Assembly: GCA_902802105.1 (NCBI GenBank)
Contig: CADCKR010000001.1
Coordinates: forward strand, 33,222 to 97,221
Source of the DNA: an uncultured Ruminococcus sp.
GTDB taxonomy: Bacteria; Bacillota; Clostridia; Oscillospirales; Acutalibacteraceae
Direction: 5' to 3'
Length of the DNA stretch: 64,000 nt
A model generated the notes under the pieces. The model was not told where the DNA came from. It did no database searches and saw nothing but the letters and a program-made list of their open reading frames with translations. Shown piece by piece: positions 17,032-26,792 of this stretch (positions within the stretch are counted from its first letter, which is position 1; each line of letters starts with the position of its first letter). Both the position numbers and the translations under genes were made by a program.

Positions 17032-18600
17032 ATGAAAAAAATCATTATTATAGGCGCAGGTCCGGCAGGACTTACAGCTGCGAACGAGCTTCTCAGAAAC
17101 AACAAGGAAGAATATCAGATAACCATACTTGAAGAAAGCAATGCCATCGGAGGAATATCACAGACTGTACGCTATAACGGCAACCGCATGGATATAGGCG
17201 GCCACAGATTCTTCTCAAAAAGCGATGAGATCATGGACTGGTGGAAGGACCTGATGCCCATACAGGGAAAGGACGCCTTTGACGATAAGCGTCTTGGCAG
17301 GAAAAAGCCGCTCTCAGCCGACGGCCCCGACCCCGAAAAGGAAGATGTGGTAATGCTTGTGCGCGACCGTGTATCAAGAATATATTACCGTAAGCATTTC
17401 TTTGACTATCCCGTTACCATGTCGGCGTCTACGATCAAAAACATGGGCTTCTTTACAACTATGGCGGCAGGGTTCAGCTATCTGAAGGCCTGTATGTTCA
17501 AGAAGAAGGAGACCTCTCTTGAAAACTTCTACATAAACCGCTTCGGCAAAAAGCTGTACAGTATATTCTTTGAGGGCTACACCGAAAAACTCTGGGGACG
17601 TCACCCGCGTGAGATATCCGCAGACTGGGGCTCTCAGCGCGTAAAAGGGCTTTCCATAAGGGCTGTGCTGAAGGATATGTTCTCTAAGCTCTTCGGAGGC
17701 AAAAAGAAAAAGAACAAGAAAAAGGTCGAGACCTCACTTATCGAGCAGTTCTGGTACCCGAAATACGGTCCCGGCCAGCTCTGGGAGCTTGCGGCAAAAA
17801 AAGCCTGCGAGAAGGGCGCATCGCTCATCAAAAACTGCAGTGTCAAAAATATCGTCTGCAAAGACGGAAGGATCACATCTGTTGTGTGCAGCACCAAGGA
17901 CGGCGAAAAGACCTTTGAAGGCGATATTTTCATCTCCTCTATGCCTGTGCATGATCTTGTGCTTGGTATGTCAGGCGACAAGCCCTCTCAGGATATGCTC
18001 GATATCGCAGAAGGTCTGCCCTATCGTGATTTCGTCACAGTCGGCCTTCTCGTGAGCAGGCTCGACCTTGAAAACAAGACCAGGATCAAAACTCTCGGCA
18101 ATATCGTGCCCGACTGCTGGATATATGTTCAGGACACAGGCGTAAAATTAGGCCGCATACAGATATTCAACAACTGGTCGCCGTATATGGTGCAGGATCC
18201 CGAAAACACCGTCTGGATAGGTCTTGAATATTTCTGCTCCGAGGGTGATGATTTCTGGAATATGCCGGACGAGGAATGCATACAGTTCGCTGTAGGTGAG
18301 CTTGAAAGCATGGGGATCATCAAAGCGGACGAGGTAATCGACAGTCACCGCGAGCGTGTAAAAAAGGCATATCCCGCCTACTTCGACACATACGCCCGCA
18401 TGGACGAGCTTGTTTCATTCCTTGATAAATACGACAACCTCTATTGTGTAGGCCGCAACGGTCAGCACCGCTACAATAATATGGATCATTCCATGCTCAC
18501 CGCCATACGTGCCGCACAGGCTATAAAGGACGGCAGCGCATCAAAGCACGATATCTGGAACGTCAACACCGAAAAGGAATATCACGAATCCAAGTCCTGA
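17032..18600 (+). CDS. FAD-dependent oxidoreductase, protoporphyrinogen oxidase/UDP-galactopyranose mutase-like
   Basis: A 522-residue flavoprotein. The Rossmann motif [17 protein letters not shown] is at about 4-20; IGGISQ and [11 protein letters not shown] (about 58-68) match the FAD-binding region of the COG1232 amine-oxidase group, and the C-terminal [17 protein letters not shown] contacts FAD. A Lys-rich insertion ([10 protein letters not shown]) lies at about 222-231. Its partners, GtrA and a GT39-like enzyme, suggest action on a lipid-linked sugar or polysaccharide precursor, not on haem; that is inference. Start ATG 17032 follows AGAGAGGA. Confidence 0.85.
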   Translation: MKKIIIIGAGPAGLTAANELLRNNKEEYQITILEESNAIGGISQTVRYNGNRMDIGGHRFFSKSDEIMDWWKDLMPIQGKDAFDDKRLGRKKPLSADGPDPEKEDVVMLVRDRVSRIYYRKHFFDYPVTMSASTIKNMGFFTTMAAGFSYLKACMFKKKETSLENFYINRFGKKLYSIFFEGYTEKLWGRHPREISADWGSQRVKGLSIRAVLKDMFSKLFGGKKKKNKKKVETSLIEQFWYPKYGPGQLWELAAKKACEKGASLIKNCSVKNIVCKDGRITSVVCSTKDGEKTFEGDIFISSMPVHDLVLGMSGDKPSQDMLDIAEGLPYRDFVTVGLLVSRLDLENKTRIKTLGNIVPDCWIYVQDTGVKLGRIQIFNNWSPYMVQDPENTVWIGLEYFCSEGDDFWNMPDEECIQFAVGELESMGIIKADEVIDSHRERVKKAYPAYFDTYARMDELVSFLDKYDNLYCVGRNGQHRYNNMDHSMLTAIRAAQAIKDGSASKHDIWNVNTEKEYHESKS

Positions 18601-18667
18601 AGATCATAAGCTTTTTCGGGTGCTTCATGCAGCCGTTTTTGTATACTGTAAAAGCAAGGTGAAAATA

Positions 18668-20389
18668 ATGTCCGAACCCAATATATCAAAAAGAAGCAGG
18701 CTCGATGCCGTTTTTTCTCAGATATATAAGCATCCGTTCATAGCAGCCGCTGTCGTTTGCCTTATATCTATGCTTCTGCATACAGATCATGTCATGTTTG
18801 CAAACTCACTGTGCATTGCGGTGCTTATTTCAGCACTTGGCGTTGCGGCAGCCATTTTTTCAAGGCGCATCTCTCCTGACGGAAAAAGCCTGCAAAACAC
18901 GATAATAATCATCTCAGCCGGGATCATAGCAGCTCTGGTATTCATATATCAGGCTCATATACGCAATTTTTACGATATCGTAGTGATGAACGGCGGGCTT
19001 GCCGTATGTGCGGCCGTGTTCTTCTATCTTTTAGCCGCCGGAAGGCTTTCTGTCAAAAGCATTATCCTGCTGATATTTGCAGCCGGATTCATCATGCGCC
19101 TGTCATACATAATAACAATGGACGCCGGCATGATACAGCACGATGTATATTCAACCGGCGCAAATGCAGGTCATGCAGGCTATATCGAATATCTGTACGA
19201 AAACGGCCATCTTCCGGATTTTGACGTGAGAATGATAGATCAGTTCTATCATCCTCCGCTGCACCATATTTTTGCAGCCATCTGGATGAGGATACAGACT
19301 CTCCTCGGAATGCCGTACCAGGCAGCCTACCAAAACATACAGATACTCACGCTGTTTTATTCAACGTGCTGTCTTATAATCTCCTACAAGATCTTCCGCA
19401 GGCTCGGACTTGAAAAAGCAGGCCTTATCACCGCCACAGCTATTATCGCATTCTGCCCCACATTCTATATAATGTCCGGCAGCATCAACAACGATATACT
19501 CTCCATCACATTCATGCTCGGCGCAGTGCTGAACACACTGTACTGGTATAAGTCACGCTCAATGAAGAGAATACTATGCATAGCGCTGTGCATCGGCCTT
19601 GGCATGATAACAAAGCTTTCGGTATGGATGGTCGCTCCGGCAGTAGGCTTCATATTTATTTTTGTACTGATAAACGACCTTAAAAATTTCAGGAAATATC
19701 TTGTACAGTATTGTGCTTTTATATATGTATGCGCTCCTATCGGGCTCTTCTGGGCTGTAAGGAACTTTATCCTCTGGGGGGTACCCTTCACATACGTTCA
19801 GAAGCTCTCTGAGAGATCGGTGCAGTATGTGGGAAATATCCCGACGATAGCAAGGATCTTCGATTTCAGTCTGTATCAGTTCAGTGATGTTGCCCCGCAG
19901 TTTACCATGTATAAGGGCGCCTACAATGAGTTCAATCCGCTGGTAGCGTTTTTCAAGACCTCAATGTTTGATGAAGGCATAGCCGTAAGACGTTTCCCGA
20001 ATATAGCGGGCTACAATCATGTATTGTTCTGGTCGGCAGTGATACTGGGCATTTCAGGCTTTTGCGCAATGATATATATGTTCATAAAGAAAAACCGCAA
20101 AATAGACACCGCGCAGAAATCGCTGATCGGTCTGCTGTATATAACGATATTAGGAATGTACTACTATTTCTGCATGGATTTCCCTCATGTATGCACAATG
20201 AACGTAAGATACGGCGTACCGCTCATCGTTATCGGAGCTCTATCGCTGGGCTATCTCAATATGGAGCTGTTCAAGAAGAAAAAGAAGTGGGCTGCTGTAT
20301 GCGCAGGCGCTATGTGTTCGGTCATCGGAATATACGCGCTGAGCGGATATGCAGTTTTCAACATTTGTGCGCTGACATTCCTGCGATAA
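18668..20389 (+). CDS. GT39/ArnT-like polytopic glycosyltransferase
   Basis: A 573-residue integral membrane protein with about 12 hydrophobic segments. The extracytoplasmic first loop contains an Asp (ITMDAG) and the QFYHPPLHH pattern typical of GT39/PMT_2 enzymes, which use polyprenyl-phosphate sugars. The acceptor is unknown. I start at ATG 18668 because AAGGTGA is just upstream; a 16-codon longer frame has no ribosome site. It follows the FAD oxidoreductase by 67 bp and precedes pth by 32 bp, so it is probably co-transcribed with both. Confidence 0.82.
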   Translation: MSEPNISKRSRLDAVFSQIYKHPFIAAAVVCLISMLLHTDHVMFANSLCIAVLISALGVAAAIFSRRISPDGKSLQNTIIIISAGIIAALVFIYQAHIRNFYDIVVMNGGLAVCAAVFFYLLAAGRLSVKSIILLIFAAGFIMRLSYIITMDAGMIQHDVYSTGANAGHAGYIEYLYENGHLPDFDVRMIDQFYHPPLHHIFAAIWMRIQTLLGMPYQAAYQNIQILTLFYSTCCLIISYKIFRRLGLEKAGLITATAIIAFCPTFYIMSGSINNDILSITFMLGAVLNTLYWYKSRSMKRILCIALCIGLGMITKLSVWMVAPAVGFIFIFVLINDLKNFRKYLVQYCAFIYVCAPIGLFWAVRNFILWGVPFTYVQKLSERSVQYVGNIPTIARIFDFSLYQFSDVAPQFTMYKGAYNEFNPLVAFFKTSMFDEGIAVRRFPNIAGYNHVLFWSAVILGISGFCAMIYMFIKKNRKIDTAQKSLIGLLYITILGMYYYFCMDFPHVCTMNVRYGVPLIVIGALSLGYLNMELFKKKKKWAAVCAGAMCSVIGIYALSGYAVFNICALTFLR

Positions 20390-20421
20390 GGCAGTAACAG
20401 GCGCAGCAAGGAGTAATAGAA

Positions 20422-21015
20422 ATGTTTTTCAAGAAAAAGGAACCGCTTGGAGCAGCGGAATATATAATTGCCGGTCTGGGCAATCCTGACCGCAAATATG
20501 AAAACACAAGGCATAACGCAGGCTTTATGACGATCGACTGCCTGAGTGAACAGCTGGGCGTAAGGACAGACCGCATAAAATACAAATCGCTCTGCGCCAC
20601 TGCCGTCATAGGCGACAAGAAGGTACTGCTCATGAAGCCCTCTACCTATATGAACAACAGCGGTCTTGCCGTAAATGAAGCCATGAGCTTTTTCAAGATA
20701 CCGCCCGAAAAAACCATTATCATACTTGACGATATTTCCCTTGATGTAGGCAGGCTCCGCATAAGGCGCAAGGGAAGTGACGGCGGACACAACGGAATGA
20801 AGAATATAATCTATCTTTCGGGCAGCGATCAGTTTCCGCGAATAAAGATCGGTGTGGGCAAAAAGCCTGAACAATGGGATCTTGCAGACTGGGTGCTTTC
20901 AAGCTTTACCCTGACTGAGCAGAAGGCTCTGCACACTGCCGTAGACAATGCCTGCGAAGCCGTCAGGCTTATGGTCGGCGGGCAGACGGACAAAGCAATG
21001 AACCTATATAATTAA
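20422..21015 (+). CDS. pth: Peptidyl-tRNA hydrolase
   Basis: A 197-residue hydrolase that recycles peptidyl-tRNA released from stalled ribosomes. GLGNPDRKYENTRHNAGF carries the catalytic His and Asn; MKPSTYMNNSG and GSDGGHNGMKN are the other family blocks. A short basic N-terminal tail (FFKKKEPLGAAE) precedes the usual start. AAGGAG lies upstream. The pth-mfd order is conserved in Firmicutes. Confidence 0.97.
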   Translation: MFFKKKEPLGAAEYIIAGLGNPDRKYENTRHNAGFMTIDCLSEQLGVRTDRIKYKSLCATAVIGDKKVLLMKPSTYMNNSGLAVNEAMSFFKIPPEKTIIILDDISLDVGRLRIRRKGSDGGHNGMKNIIYLSGSDQFPRIKIGVGKKPEQWDLADWVLSSFTLTEQKALHTAVDNACEAVRLMVGGQTDKAMNLYN

Positions 21016-21020
21016 CTATC

Positions 21021-21108
21021 GGGAACCTCTGAAAACCTCCTTCACGGGCATTTTACCGTCAGTTTTTCCGCGGCAGGCTGCCTTGTGTCACGGTTTTCAG
21101 AGAACCCC
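21021..21108. repeat. Inverted repeat between pth and mfd
   Basis: Imperfect 17-bp arms (21021-21037 and 21092-21108) share CTCTGAAAACC and its complement. A T-rich stretch (TATTTTTTATTC) follows, so it may also serve as a terminator or attenuator ahead of mfd. The inside includes GCGGCAGGCTGCC, seen also in the repeat core near 12280. Confidence 0.55.
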
Positions 21109-21130
21109 TATTTTTTATTCGAGGTCAGAT

Positions 21131-24100
21131 ATGAATTTTTTAAATAATGTATTGAGCGGGATCCCCGAATTCAGACAGCTCTATGAAGCCGTTTCAAAAG
21201 AGCGCTTTCCCGCTATGGCAACAGGTCTTTCTTCTGTACACAAGGCGCATCTGATACATCATCTGTGCTTTCACTCGGGCAGACGTGCGCTGGTCATCGC
21301 CGGCGATGAAGCCGAAGCCTCCAAGCTCTGCGCGGACATAACGTCAATGGGCACAAAAGCCGTATTCTACCCTGCAAGGGATTTCACCTTCCGCAATGTG
21401 GAGGGCGCTTCAAGAGAGTTTGAGCATCAGCGCATAGGAGCTCTCTGGTCGTTTATGTCAGGCGAGAGCCGTGTGCTCGTGTGCTGCGCCGATGCCGCCG
21501 TACAGTACACCATTCCGAAAAATACCCTTAAAGCATCAACAGCAGTAATAAAGGAAGGCACAAGGATATCTCCCGAAGAGCTTGTTTCACTGCTGGTCTC
21601 GGGCGGCTATGTCCGGACAGAGCAGATAGACGGTACGGGACAATTCGCGCTCAGGGGCGGTATCCTTGACTTTTTTATGCCTTCATCATCTCAGCCGTGC
21701 AGGATCGAATTCTGGGGAGATGAAATAGACACTGTATCAGCCTTTGACATTGAAACTCAGCGCCGCACCGAAAGGCTCAGCAGCTTTGTTATAACCCCTT
21801 CAAGCGAGATAATCTTCGGCGATGCAGGTGCGCTTGCAGATAAAATAGACGAAAAGGCAAGGTCTCTCAGAGGAAAGGCCGCTCCCCTTGCCCGTGAAAT
21901 ACTAAAAAAGGAAGCCGACCTGCTGAGAAGCGGCGGCCGCCTCAGCTCTGCGGATAAATTTTACAGTCTTGTATATGATAAGCCTGCTGATATCTTTGAT
22001 TATACTGACGATCAGGACTTTGTATTTGTTTCTGAACAGAATAAAACAGACGATAAACTCAAAAGCACCCTATGGCAATGGGGCGAGGACGCAAAGGATT
22101 ATCTTGCCGAGGGCGTGCTCTGCAAAGGGCTTGACACATTTTCCGGAGGAAAGGTAGAGCTGCTGCGTTCTATCGAAAAAAGCCGCCTTATTTTCTGCGA
22201 AAACTATACACGCGGCACCTGCGAGCTGCCGCTAAAAACACTTGTCAATTTCAGCGTAAGACAGCTTTCTCCCTGGAGCGGCTCAATAAGCGTGCTGTGC
22301 GAGGACCTTGAAATACTTGCCGCCAAGGGAAGGATCTGCGTTATCCTTGCCGGAACCAAAAAAGCCGCCGAAAATCTCTGCAAAGACCTTTGCGGCAGGG
22401 AGTTTCCCGCAGCTATGCTCAGTCCTGAGTCCGAGCTGCCCGGCGCCGGGCTTTATGTTTCATACGGCAGTCTTTCTTCCGGCATAGAATACTTTCAGAC
22501 AGGCTTCAGCCTTATCACTCATGTGCAGATAGCCGAAGCATCAAAGCCAAAAAGCCGTAAGCGCAGTAAGGGCAAGGCAATATTCAGTCTTGCCGAGCTT
22601 TCCATCGGTGATTATGTAGTGCATACCGTACACGGCATAGGCAAGTTCGGCGGCATAAAGAAAATCGAGCTTGACGGCATTACCAAAGACTATATAAGCA
22701 TACAATATGCCAAGGGAGATACGCTTTATATCCCTGTCACCCAGATGGATCAGGTATCAAAATACATCGGCCCGCACGAGGACAGTACAGTAAAGCTGAA
22801 CCGTCTTGGCGGGCAGGAATGGCAGAAAGCCAAAAGCCGCGTGCGCTCTGCCGTAAAGGATATTGCTGACGGTCTTGTAAAGCTCTATTCCGAGAGGATG
22901 AAGGCAAAGGGTCACGCTTTCCCGCCGGACGGAGAATGGCAGAGAGACTTTGAGGCACGTTTTGAATATGAAGAAACTGCCGATCAGAAGCGCTGCATCG
23001 AAGAAATAAAGAACGATATGGAAAAGGTCTCGCCGATGGACAGGCTGCTTTGCGGAGACGTTGGCTTCGGCAAGACAGAAGTAGCTCTCAGGGCAGCGTT
23101 CAAGTGCGTTACCGACTCAAAGCAGTGCGCCCTTCTTGTGCCGACAACAATACTTGCATGGCAGCATTACCAGACAGTGCTCAGACGCTTTGAAGGCTTT
23201 CCCGTCAGCGTCGAGCTGCTTTCGAGGTTCCGCTCACCATCGCAGCAGGCTGAAATAATCCGGAAGCTTAAACGCGGAGATATCGACATGGTGATCGGTA
23301 CCCACAGGCTGATATCAAAGGATATCAGCTTCCATGATCTTGGTCTTGTGATAATAGACGAGGAGCAGCGCTTCGGAGTTGCGCAGAAGGAAAGGCTGAA
23401 GGATATGTGCAGGGACGTTGACGTGCTGACGCTTTCGGCAACACCGATACCAAGAACTCTCAACATGGCAATGTCGGGCATCAGGGATATGTCATCCATC
23501 GAGGAGGCTCCGCAGGACAGGCATCCTGTACAGACCTATGTGCTTGAATATGACGAGGCTATTATAAACGAAGCGATACGCCGTGAGCTGCGCCGTGGAG
23601 GTCAGGTATTTTACCTTTACAATTCGGTGGAGGATATTGAGCAGAAGGCTCAGGGCATAGCCGACAGGATACCCGAAGCAAAGGTCGCCTATGGTCACGG
23701 CAAAATGAACGAGGGACAGCTCTCTGAGGTATGGAGAAAAATGCTTGAACAGGAAATAAATGTTCTTGTAAGCACTACAATAATAGAGACAGGCGTGGAT
23801 ATACCCAATGCCAACACGCTGATAATCGAAAACGCCGACAGGATGGGGCTTTCTCAGCTGCACCAGATAAGAGGACGTGTCGGCAGGTCGTCAAGGCGCG
23901 CCTATGCATATCTCACCTTCCGCAGAGATAAGGTATTGTCGGAGATCTCACAAAAACGGCTCGATGCAATAAGAGAGTTTACCGAATTCGGGTCGGGATT
24001 CAAGATAGCAATGAGAGACCTTGAACTGAGAGGCGCCGGAAATCTCTTAGGTGCACAGCAGCACGGACACATGGCTGATGTCGGATATGATATGTACATG

Positions 24101-24577
24101 AAGCTGCTCGGAGAAGCCGTAAGAGAAGCAAAGGGCGAGGAACCTGCCGAGGAGGATGCTGACTGCCTTATCGACATACGCACAGACGCTCACATCCCGG
24201 AGGAATACATCGGCAGCAATCAGCGCCGGCTTGAAATATACAGAAGGATAGCAGATATACGCACAAAGGATGACGCCGAGGATGTGACCGATGAACTTAT
24301 CGACCGCTTCGGAGATGTGCCTGCTCCCGTAGAAAGGCTCATAAATATCGCACTGCTGCGCAGCAAGGCACGAAAGCTCGGCATTACAGAGGTAGCCCAG
24401 CGAAACGATCATCTTCTCTTGTATGTGACAAAGCTGAAATCAGAATCGACCGCCGATATCGTCAGCCGATTCAACGGCCGCGCTATGCTGAGTGCCGGAG
24501 CAAAGCCATATATCGCTGTACGTATAAAGCCAGGCGAAAACACTCAGGAGCTTGTAAATCAGATATTGCAGGTGTAA
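21131..24577 (+). CDS. mfd: Transcription-repair coupling factor
   Basis: A 1148-residue DNA translocase that removes stalled RNA polymerase and recruits UvrA. The UvrB-like N-terminal part covers about 1-330. The CarD-like RNA-polymerase-interaction domain is at about 485-560 (IGDYVVHTVHGIGKF). The helicase has Walker A GDVGFGKTE at about 640 and DEEQRFG at about 743, the RecG-like motor follows with QIRGRVGRS, and the TRCF domain is C-terminal. ATG 21131 after GAGGT is the likely start; a 16-codon longer frame begins inside the inverted repeat. Confidence 0.97.
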   Translation: MNFLNNVLSGIPEFRQLYEAVSKERFPAMATGLSSVHKAHLIHHLCFHSGRRALVIAGDEAEASKLCADITSMGTKAVFYPARDFTFRNVEGASREFEHQRIGALWSFMSGESRVLVCCADAAVQYTIPKNTLKASTAVIKEGTRISPEELVSLLVSGGYVRTEQIDGTGQFALRGGILDFFMPSSSQPCRIEFWGDEIDTVSAFDIETQRRTERLSSFVITPSSEIIFGDAGALADKIDEKARSLRGKAAPLAREILKKEADLLRSGGRLSSADKFYSLVYDKPADIFDYTDDQDFVFVSEQNKTDDKLKSTLWQWGEDAKDYLAEGVLCKGLDTFSGGKVELLRSIEKSRLIFCENYTRGTCELPLKTLVNFSVRQLSPWSGSISVLCEDLEILAAKGRICVILAGTKKAAENLCKDLCGREFPAAMLSPESELPGAGLYVSYGSLSSGIEYFQTGFSLITHVQIAEASKPKSRKRSKGKAIFSLAELSIGDYVVHTVHGIGKFGGIKKIELDGITKDYISIQYAKGDTLYIPVTQMDQVSKYIGPHEDSTVKLNRLGGQEWQKAKSRVRSAVKDIADGLVKLYSERMKAKGHAFPPDGEWQRDFEARFEYEETADQKRCIEEIKNDMEKVSPMDRLLCGDVGFGKTEVALRAAFKCVTDSKQCALLVPTTILAWQHYQTVLRRFEGFPVSVELLSRFRSPSQQAEIIRKLKRGDIDMVIGTHRLISKDISFHDLGLVIIDEEQRFGVAQKERLKDMCRDVDVLTLSATPIPRTLNMAMSGIRDMSSIEEAPQDRHPVQTYVLEYDEAIINEAIRRELRRGGQVFYLYNSVEDIEQKAQGIADRIPEAKVAYGHGKMNEGQLSEVWRKMLEQEINVLVSTTIIETGVDIPNANTLIIENADRMGLSQLHQIRGRVGRSSRRAYAYLTFRRDKVLSEISQKRLDAIREFTEFGSGFKIAMRDLELRGAGNLLGAQQHGHMADVGYDMYMKLLGEAVREAKGEEPAEEDADCLIDIRTDAHIPEEYIGSNQRRLEIYRRIADIRTKDDAEDVTDELIDRFGDVPAPVERLINIALLRSKARKLGITEVAQRNDHLLLYVTKLKSESTADIVSRFNGRAMLSAGAKPYIAVRIKPGENTQELVNQILQV

Positions 24578-24601
24578 ATTCAGGGTCTGCTTATCAGGAA
24601 C

Positions 24602-24755
24602 CACGGAAATCAATTTTGCGCCGGCAAGCTAAACATGGGGCTTTCTTCCCATATCCGCCGGCTCTCTGTAGATTTATGCCCAAAGTGTTGCAAAAACTCT
24701 TTATCTGCGGTGGGGTGTGATACTGCCTGACGTAAAATTTTAAAAATTGATCTCT
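24602..24755. repeat. GGAAATCAATTTT-family element, two-ended copy
   Basis: Left end CACGGAAATCAATTTTGCG at 24602; right end AAAATTGATCTC at about 24755, inverted. The core has CATGGGG and CCGCCGG like other copies. Apart from it, the gap 24578-24931 holds only the promoter at 24852. Confidence 0.7.
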
Positions 24756-24851
24756 TCAAAGCTCCTTAGTAAATAATTGATCTTTTAATATCAAAAAATC
24801 TCAAATTTTGATTAAAGTAGCTGAAATGCATACGTAAAACGGCTTTTTGGC

Positions 24852-24880
24852 TTGACTTTGAGATAATGGTGTGGTATTAT
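24852..24880 (+). promoter_or_regulatory. Promoter of the second Pro/Gln-rich membrane protein gene
   Basis: TTGACT (24852-24857) and TATTAT (24875-24880), 17 bp apart. Confidence 0.7.
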
Positions 24881-24931
24881 CAAAACAGTAATTATCCATA
24901 TTATGACAACTCTGAAAGGAATGTGTGTGTT

Positions 24932-25384
24932 ATGAACAACCAGAACTATAACCAGCAGCCGCAGCAGCCGCAGCAGCCCGTTTATCAGCAGCCTGTTTAT
25001 CAGCAGCCCATGCAGCCGCAGGCTCCCAAGGCTCCCAAGGCTCCGCTTTTCAATAACGACCTTCTCGGTCTTATCGGCTGCACAGCAAGCATCGTAGGCT
25101 TCGGTCTTGTGATCGTTTCTCTTTGCGCTGCTCGTCTTCCCGTTTATGGTCTTATTCTGAACATTCTTGCTTTCCTGTTCTCAGCAGGCGGATGTGTTCT
25201 TTCTTACATTGTCGGCAACTCAAGGATCAAGTCAGGCGCTCCCAGAGGCACAGTTGCAACACTCGGCCTTATCTTCGGCGCAGCTGCTTTCCTGCTTTGC
25301 CTCTTCACTATCTTCCTTACAGGCTGCAGAGCTTGCGACACCTGCACGGCAGAAGGCAAGGTAAGAGCTGTGCTCGGCATCTGA
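24932..25384 (+). CDS. Pro/Gln-rich N-terminus, multi-pass membrane protein (paralogue of the gene at 438)
   Basis: A 150-residue protein. Residues 1-35 are Gln/Pro/Tyr-rich with a QQPVYQQP repeat; three hydrophobic segments follow, then a Cys-containing tail (GCRACDTC). The membrane core matches the protein at 438-881 block by block. ATG 24932 follows GAAAGGA; an upstream in-frame start overlaps the promoter -10 and is rejected. Function unknown. A terminator at 25411 makes it monocistronic. Confidence 0.85.
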   Translation: MNNQNYNQQPQQPQQPVYQQPVYQQPMQPQAPKAPKAPLFNNDLLGLIGCTASIVGFGLVIVSLCAARLPVYGLILNILAFLFSAGGCVLSYIVGNSRIKSGAPRGTVATLGLIFGAAAFLLCLFTIFLTGCRACDTCTAEGKVRAVLGI

Positions 25385-25410
25385 TAGTCGAAAACTTAAA
25401 CAGCTTTTCT

Positions 25411-25446
25411 GAATGGCGGTCATTAGTTTGATCGCCATTCTTTTTG
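25411..25446 (+). terminator. Intrinsic terminator
   Basis: Arms GAATGGCGGTCA and TGATCGCCATTC (one mismatch) followed by TTTTTG. Confidence 0.88.
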
Positions 25447-25472
25447 TAAAGCACTATCAGATTTTCATACGG

Positions 25473-25557
25473 TATAATTTTAATGCAGCTGCGACCGAGA
25501 CAAATTGTCCGGCTTGGGCAGGCATCGGTCAATGCAGCTGTTTTTGTCCGATTTTTA
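25473..25557 (+). promoter_or_regulatory. lgt leader: -10 box plus terminator-like structured element
   Basis: TATAAT (25473-25478) is followed at once by a hairpin whose outer strands are CAGCTG...CAGCTG (self-complementary) and GACCGA...TCGGTC. An inner GACAA/TTGTC stem is also possible. The hairpin ends in GTTTTTGT, 34 bp before the lgt start. It could be an attenuator, a short terminated RNA or an unrecognised riboswitch; I match it to no known class. Confidence 0.45.
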
Positions 25558-25590
25558 TCAAAATACAGTATCAGATAAAGGACTGATCAA

Positions 25591-26592
25591 ATGTTAAAAT
25601 ACATAAATATTCTCGGCCGTGATATACCGATGTACGGGATATGCGCCCTTGTGGGCATAATATTCGGCGGTATGCTTATCGCCTTCACGCTGCGCAGACG
25701 GCGTGACTACAACAAAGCCCACATCATCAACATACCGATATTCGCAGCTATCGGCGCTTTTGCCGGCGCCAAGATAGTTTATTTCCTTACAAGGCTCGAT
25801 TTTCTCATCAAGGCATTCCAGAACGCCGATGTTGCCTTTGCCTCGTCCGAATCAACATTTTTTGTTCTCGGAGAGCTTTTCGGCGGAATGGTTTTCTACG
25901 GAGGACTTATCGGCGCCATATTCGCGGCGTTTCTTTACTGCAAGGCAGCAAAGACGGATTTCAGTCTTTACGCAGATATTTTTGCTCCGGCAATACCGCT
26001 TTTTCATGCCTTCGGAAGAATAGGCTGCGTTTTTGCAGGCTGCTGCTACGGCATTGAAGCGTCATGGGGGCTTACCTATACACACACACATGACGGTATC
26101 GAATATACGGTCACAAGGATACCTCTGCCATTGATCGAAGCAGGCTGCAACCTTCTTCTTATGGCAGCCCTGCTGATACTCCGTAAAAAGCACCTCAAAA
26201 AAGGCAGTCTGCTTGCGATCTATTTCATCTCCTATTCTGTCATCAGATTTACAGACGAGTTTTTCCGCGGAGATGAGATACGAGGCGTATACTTCGGTCT
26301 TTCAACATCCCAGTGGATAAGCATTTTCGTGTTTATCGCAGGAGTGTATATGCTCCTTAACCGCTATAAGCTGAAAAACAAGGACAGGTTCGGGTATCAT
26401 GTTCCTGTAGGAGAAGTGCCGGAAGGGTATATCTACAACAAATATGCCGGTGCTGTAGCTCCCTGGGAGCAGTACAAGCTACGTCCGGAGGAGCTTAAAG
26501 AAGCTCAGGCACAGGAAAGCGCTCCCGAAGACAGCCAAGCTGCACAGGCTCAGCAGGAAACACCTGCTGTCACTCAGGAAAGCAACAAATAA
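25591..26592 (+). CDS. lgt: Prolipoprotein diacylglyceryl transferase
   Basis: A 333-residue polytopic membrane enzyme that moves diacylglycerol onto the lipobox Cys of prolipoproteins. About seven hydrophobic segments are visible. FHAFGRIGCVFAGCCYG is the signature of the Gram-positive Lgt subgroup, and the C-terminal SVIRFTDEFFRGDE block matches the family. The last 50 residues are Ala/Gln/Glu-rich and lie outside the fold. AAAGGA precedes ATG 25591. It would modify lipoproteins such as the one at 1-243. Confidence 0.92.
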   Translation: MLKYINILGRDIPMYGICALVGIIFGGMLIAFTLRRRRDYNKAHIINIPIFAAIGAFAGAKIVYFLTRLDFLIKAFQNADVAFASSESTFFVLGELFGGMVFYGGLIGAIFAAFLYCKAAKTDFSLYADIFAPAIPLFHAFGRIGCVFAGCCYGIEASWGLTYTHTHDGIEYTVTRIPLPLIEAGCNLLLMAALLILRKKHLKKGSLLAIYFISYSVIRFTDEFFRGDEIRGVYFGLSTSQWISIFVFIAGVYMLLNRYKLKNKDRFGYHVPVGEVPEGYIYNKYAGAVAPWEQYKLRPEELKEAQAQESAPEDSQAAQAQQETPAVTQESNK

Positions 26593-26603
26593 CAATCTTT
26601 CTT

Positions 26604-26646
26604 AAAAAACTTCTTCACAGCACTGAGCTTGTGAAGGAGTTTTTTG
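26604..26646 (+). terminator. Intrinsic terminator after lgt
   Basis: Arms around CTTCACA and TGTGAAG, flanked by A-run and T-run (TTTTTT), 12 bp past the stop. Confidence 0.85.
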
Positions 26647-26666
26647 CATATCTGCCGGACATAATG

Positions 26667-26698
26667 CATGGAGATCAATTTTCAGAATTTTCGCGGCG
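26667..26698. repeat. GGAAATCAATTTT-family, single end
   Basis: CATGGAGATCAATTTT followed by TTTTCGCGGCG, as in other copies, but no inverted partner is found before ilvB. Confidence 0.5.
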
Positions 26699-26792
26699 TA
26701 CAGTATCACAAAGCCCCCTTGAAGAATGATCTTTTTATGGCATTTGGTATCAAATATATCAGGCATAAAGTCTTGACTTATATAACAAAAAA

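Noticed and set aside
17032-18600. Haem-pathway protoporphyrinogen oxidase
   Set aside because: The fold group is shared, but no haem genes are nearby and the neighbours are glycan membrane proteins, so a haem role is not claimed.
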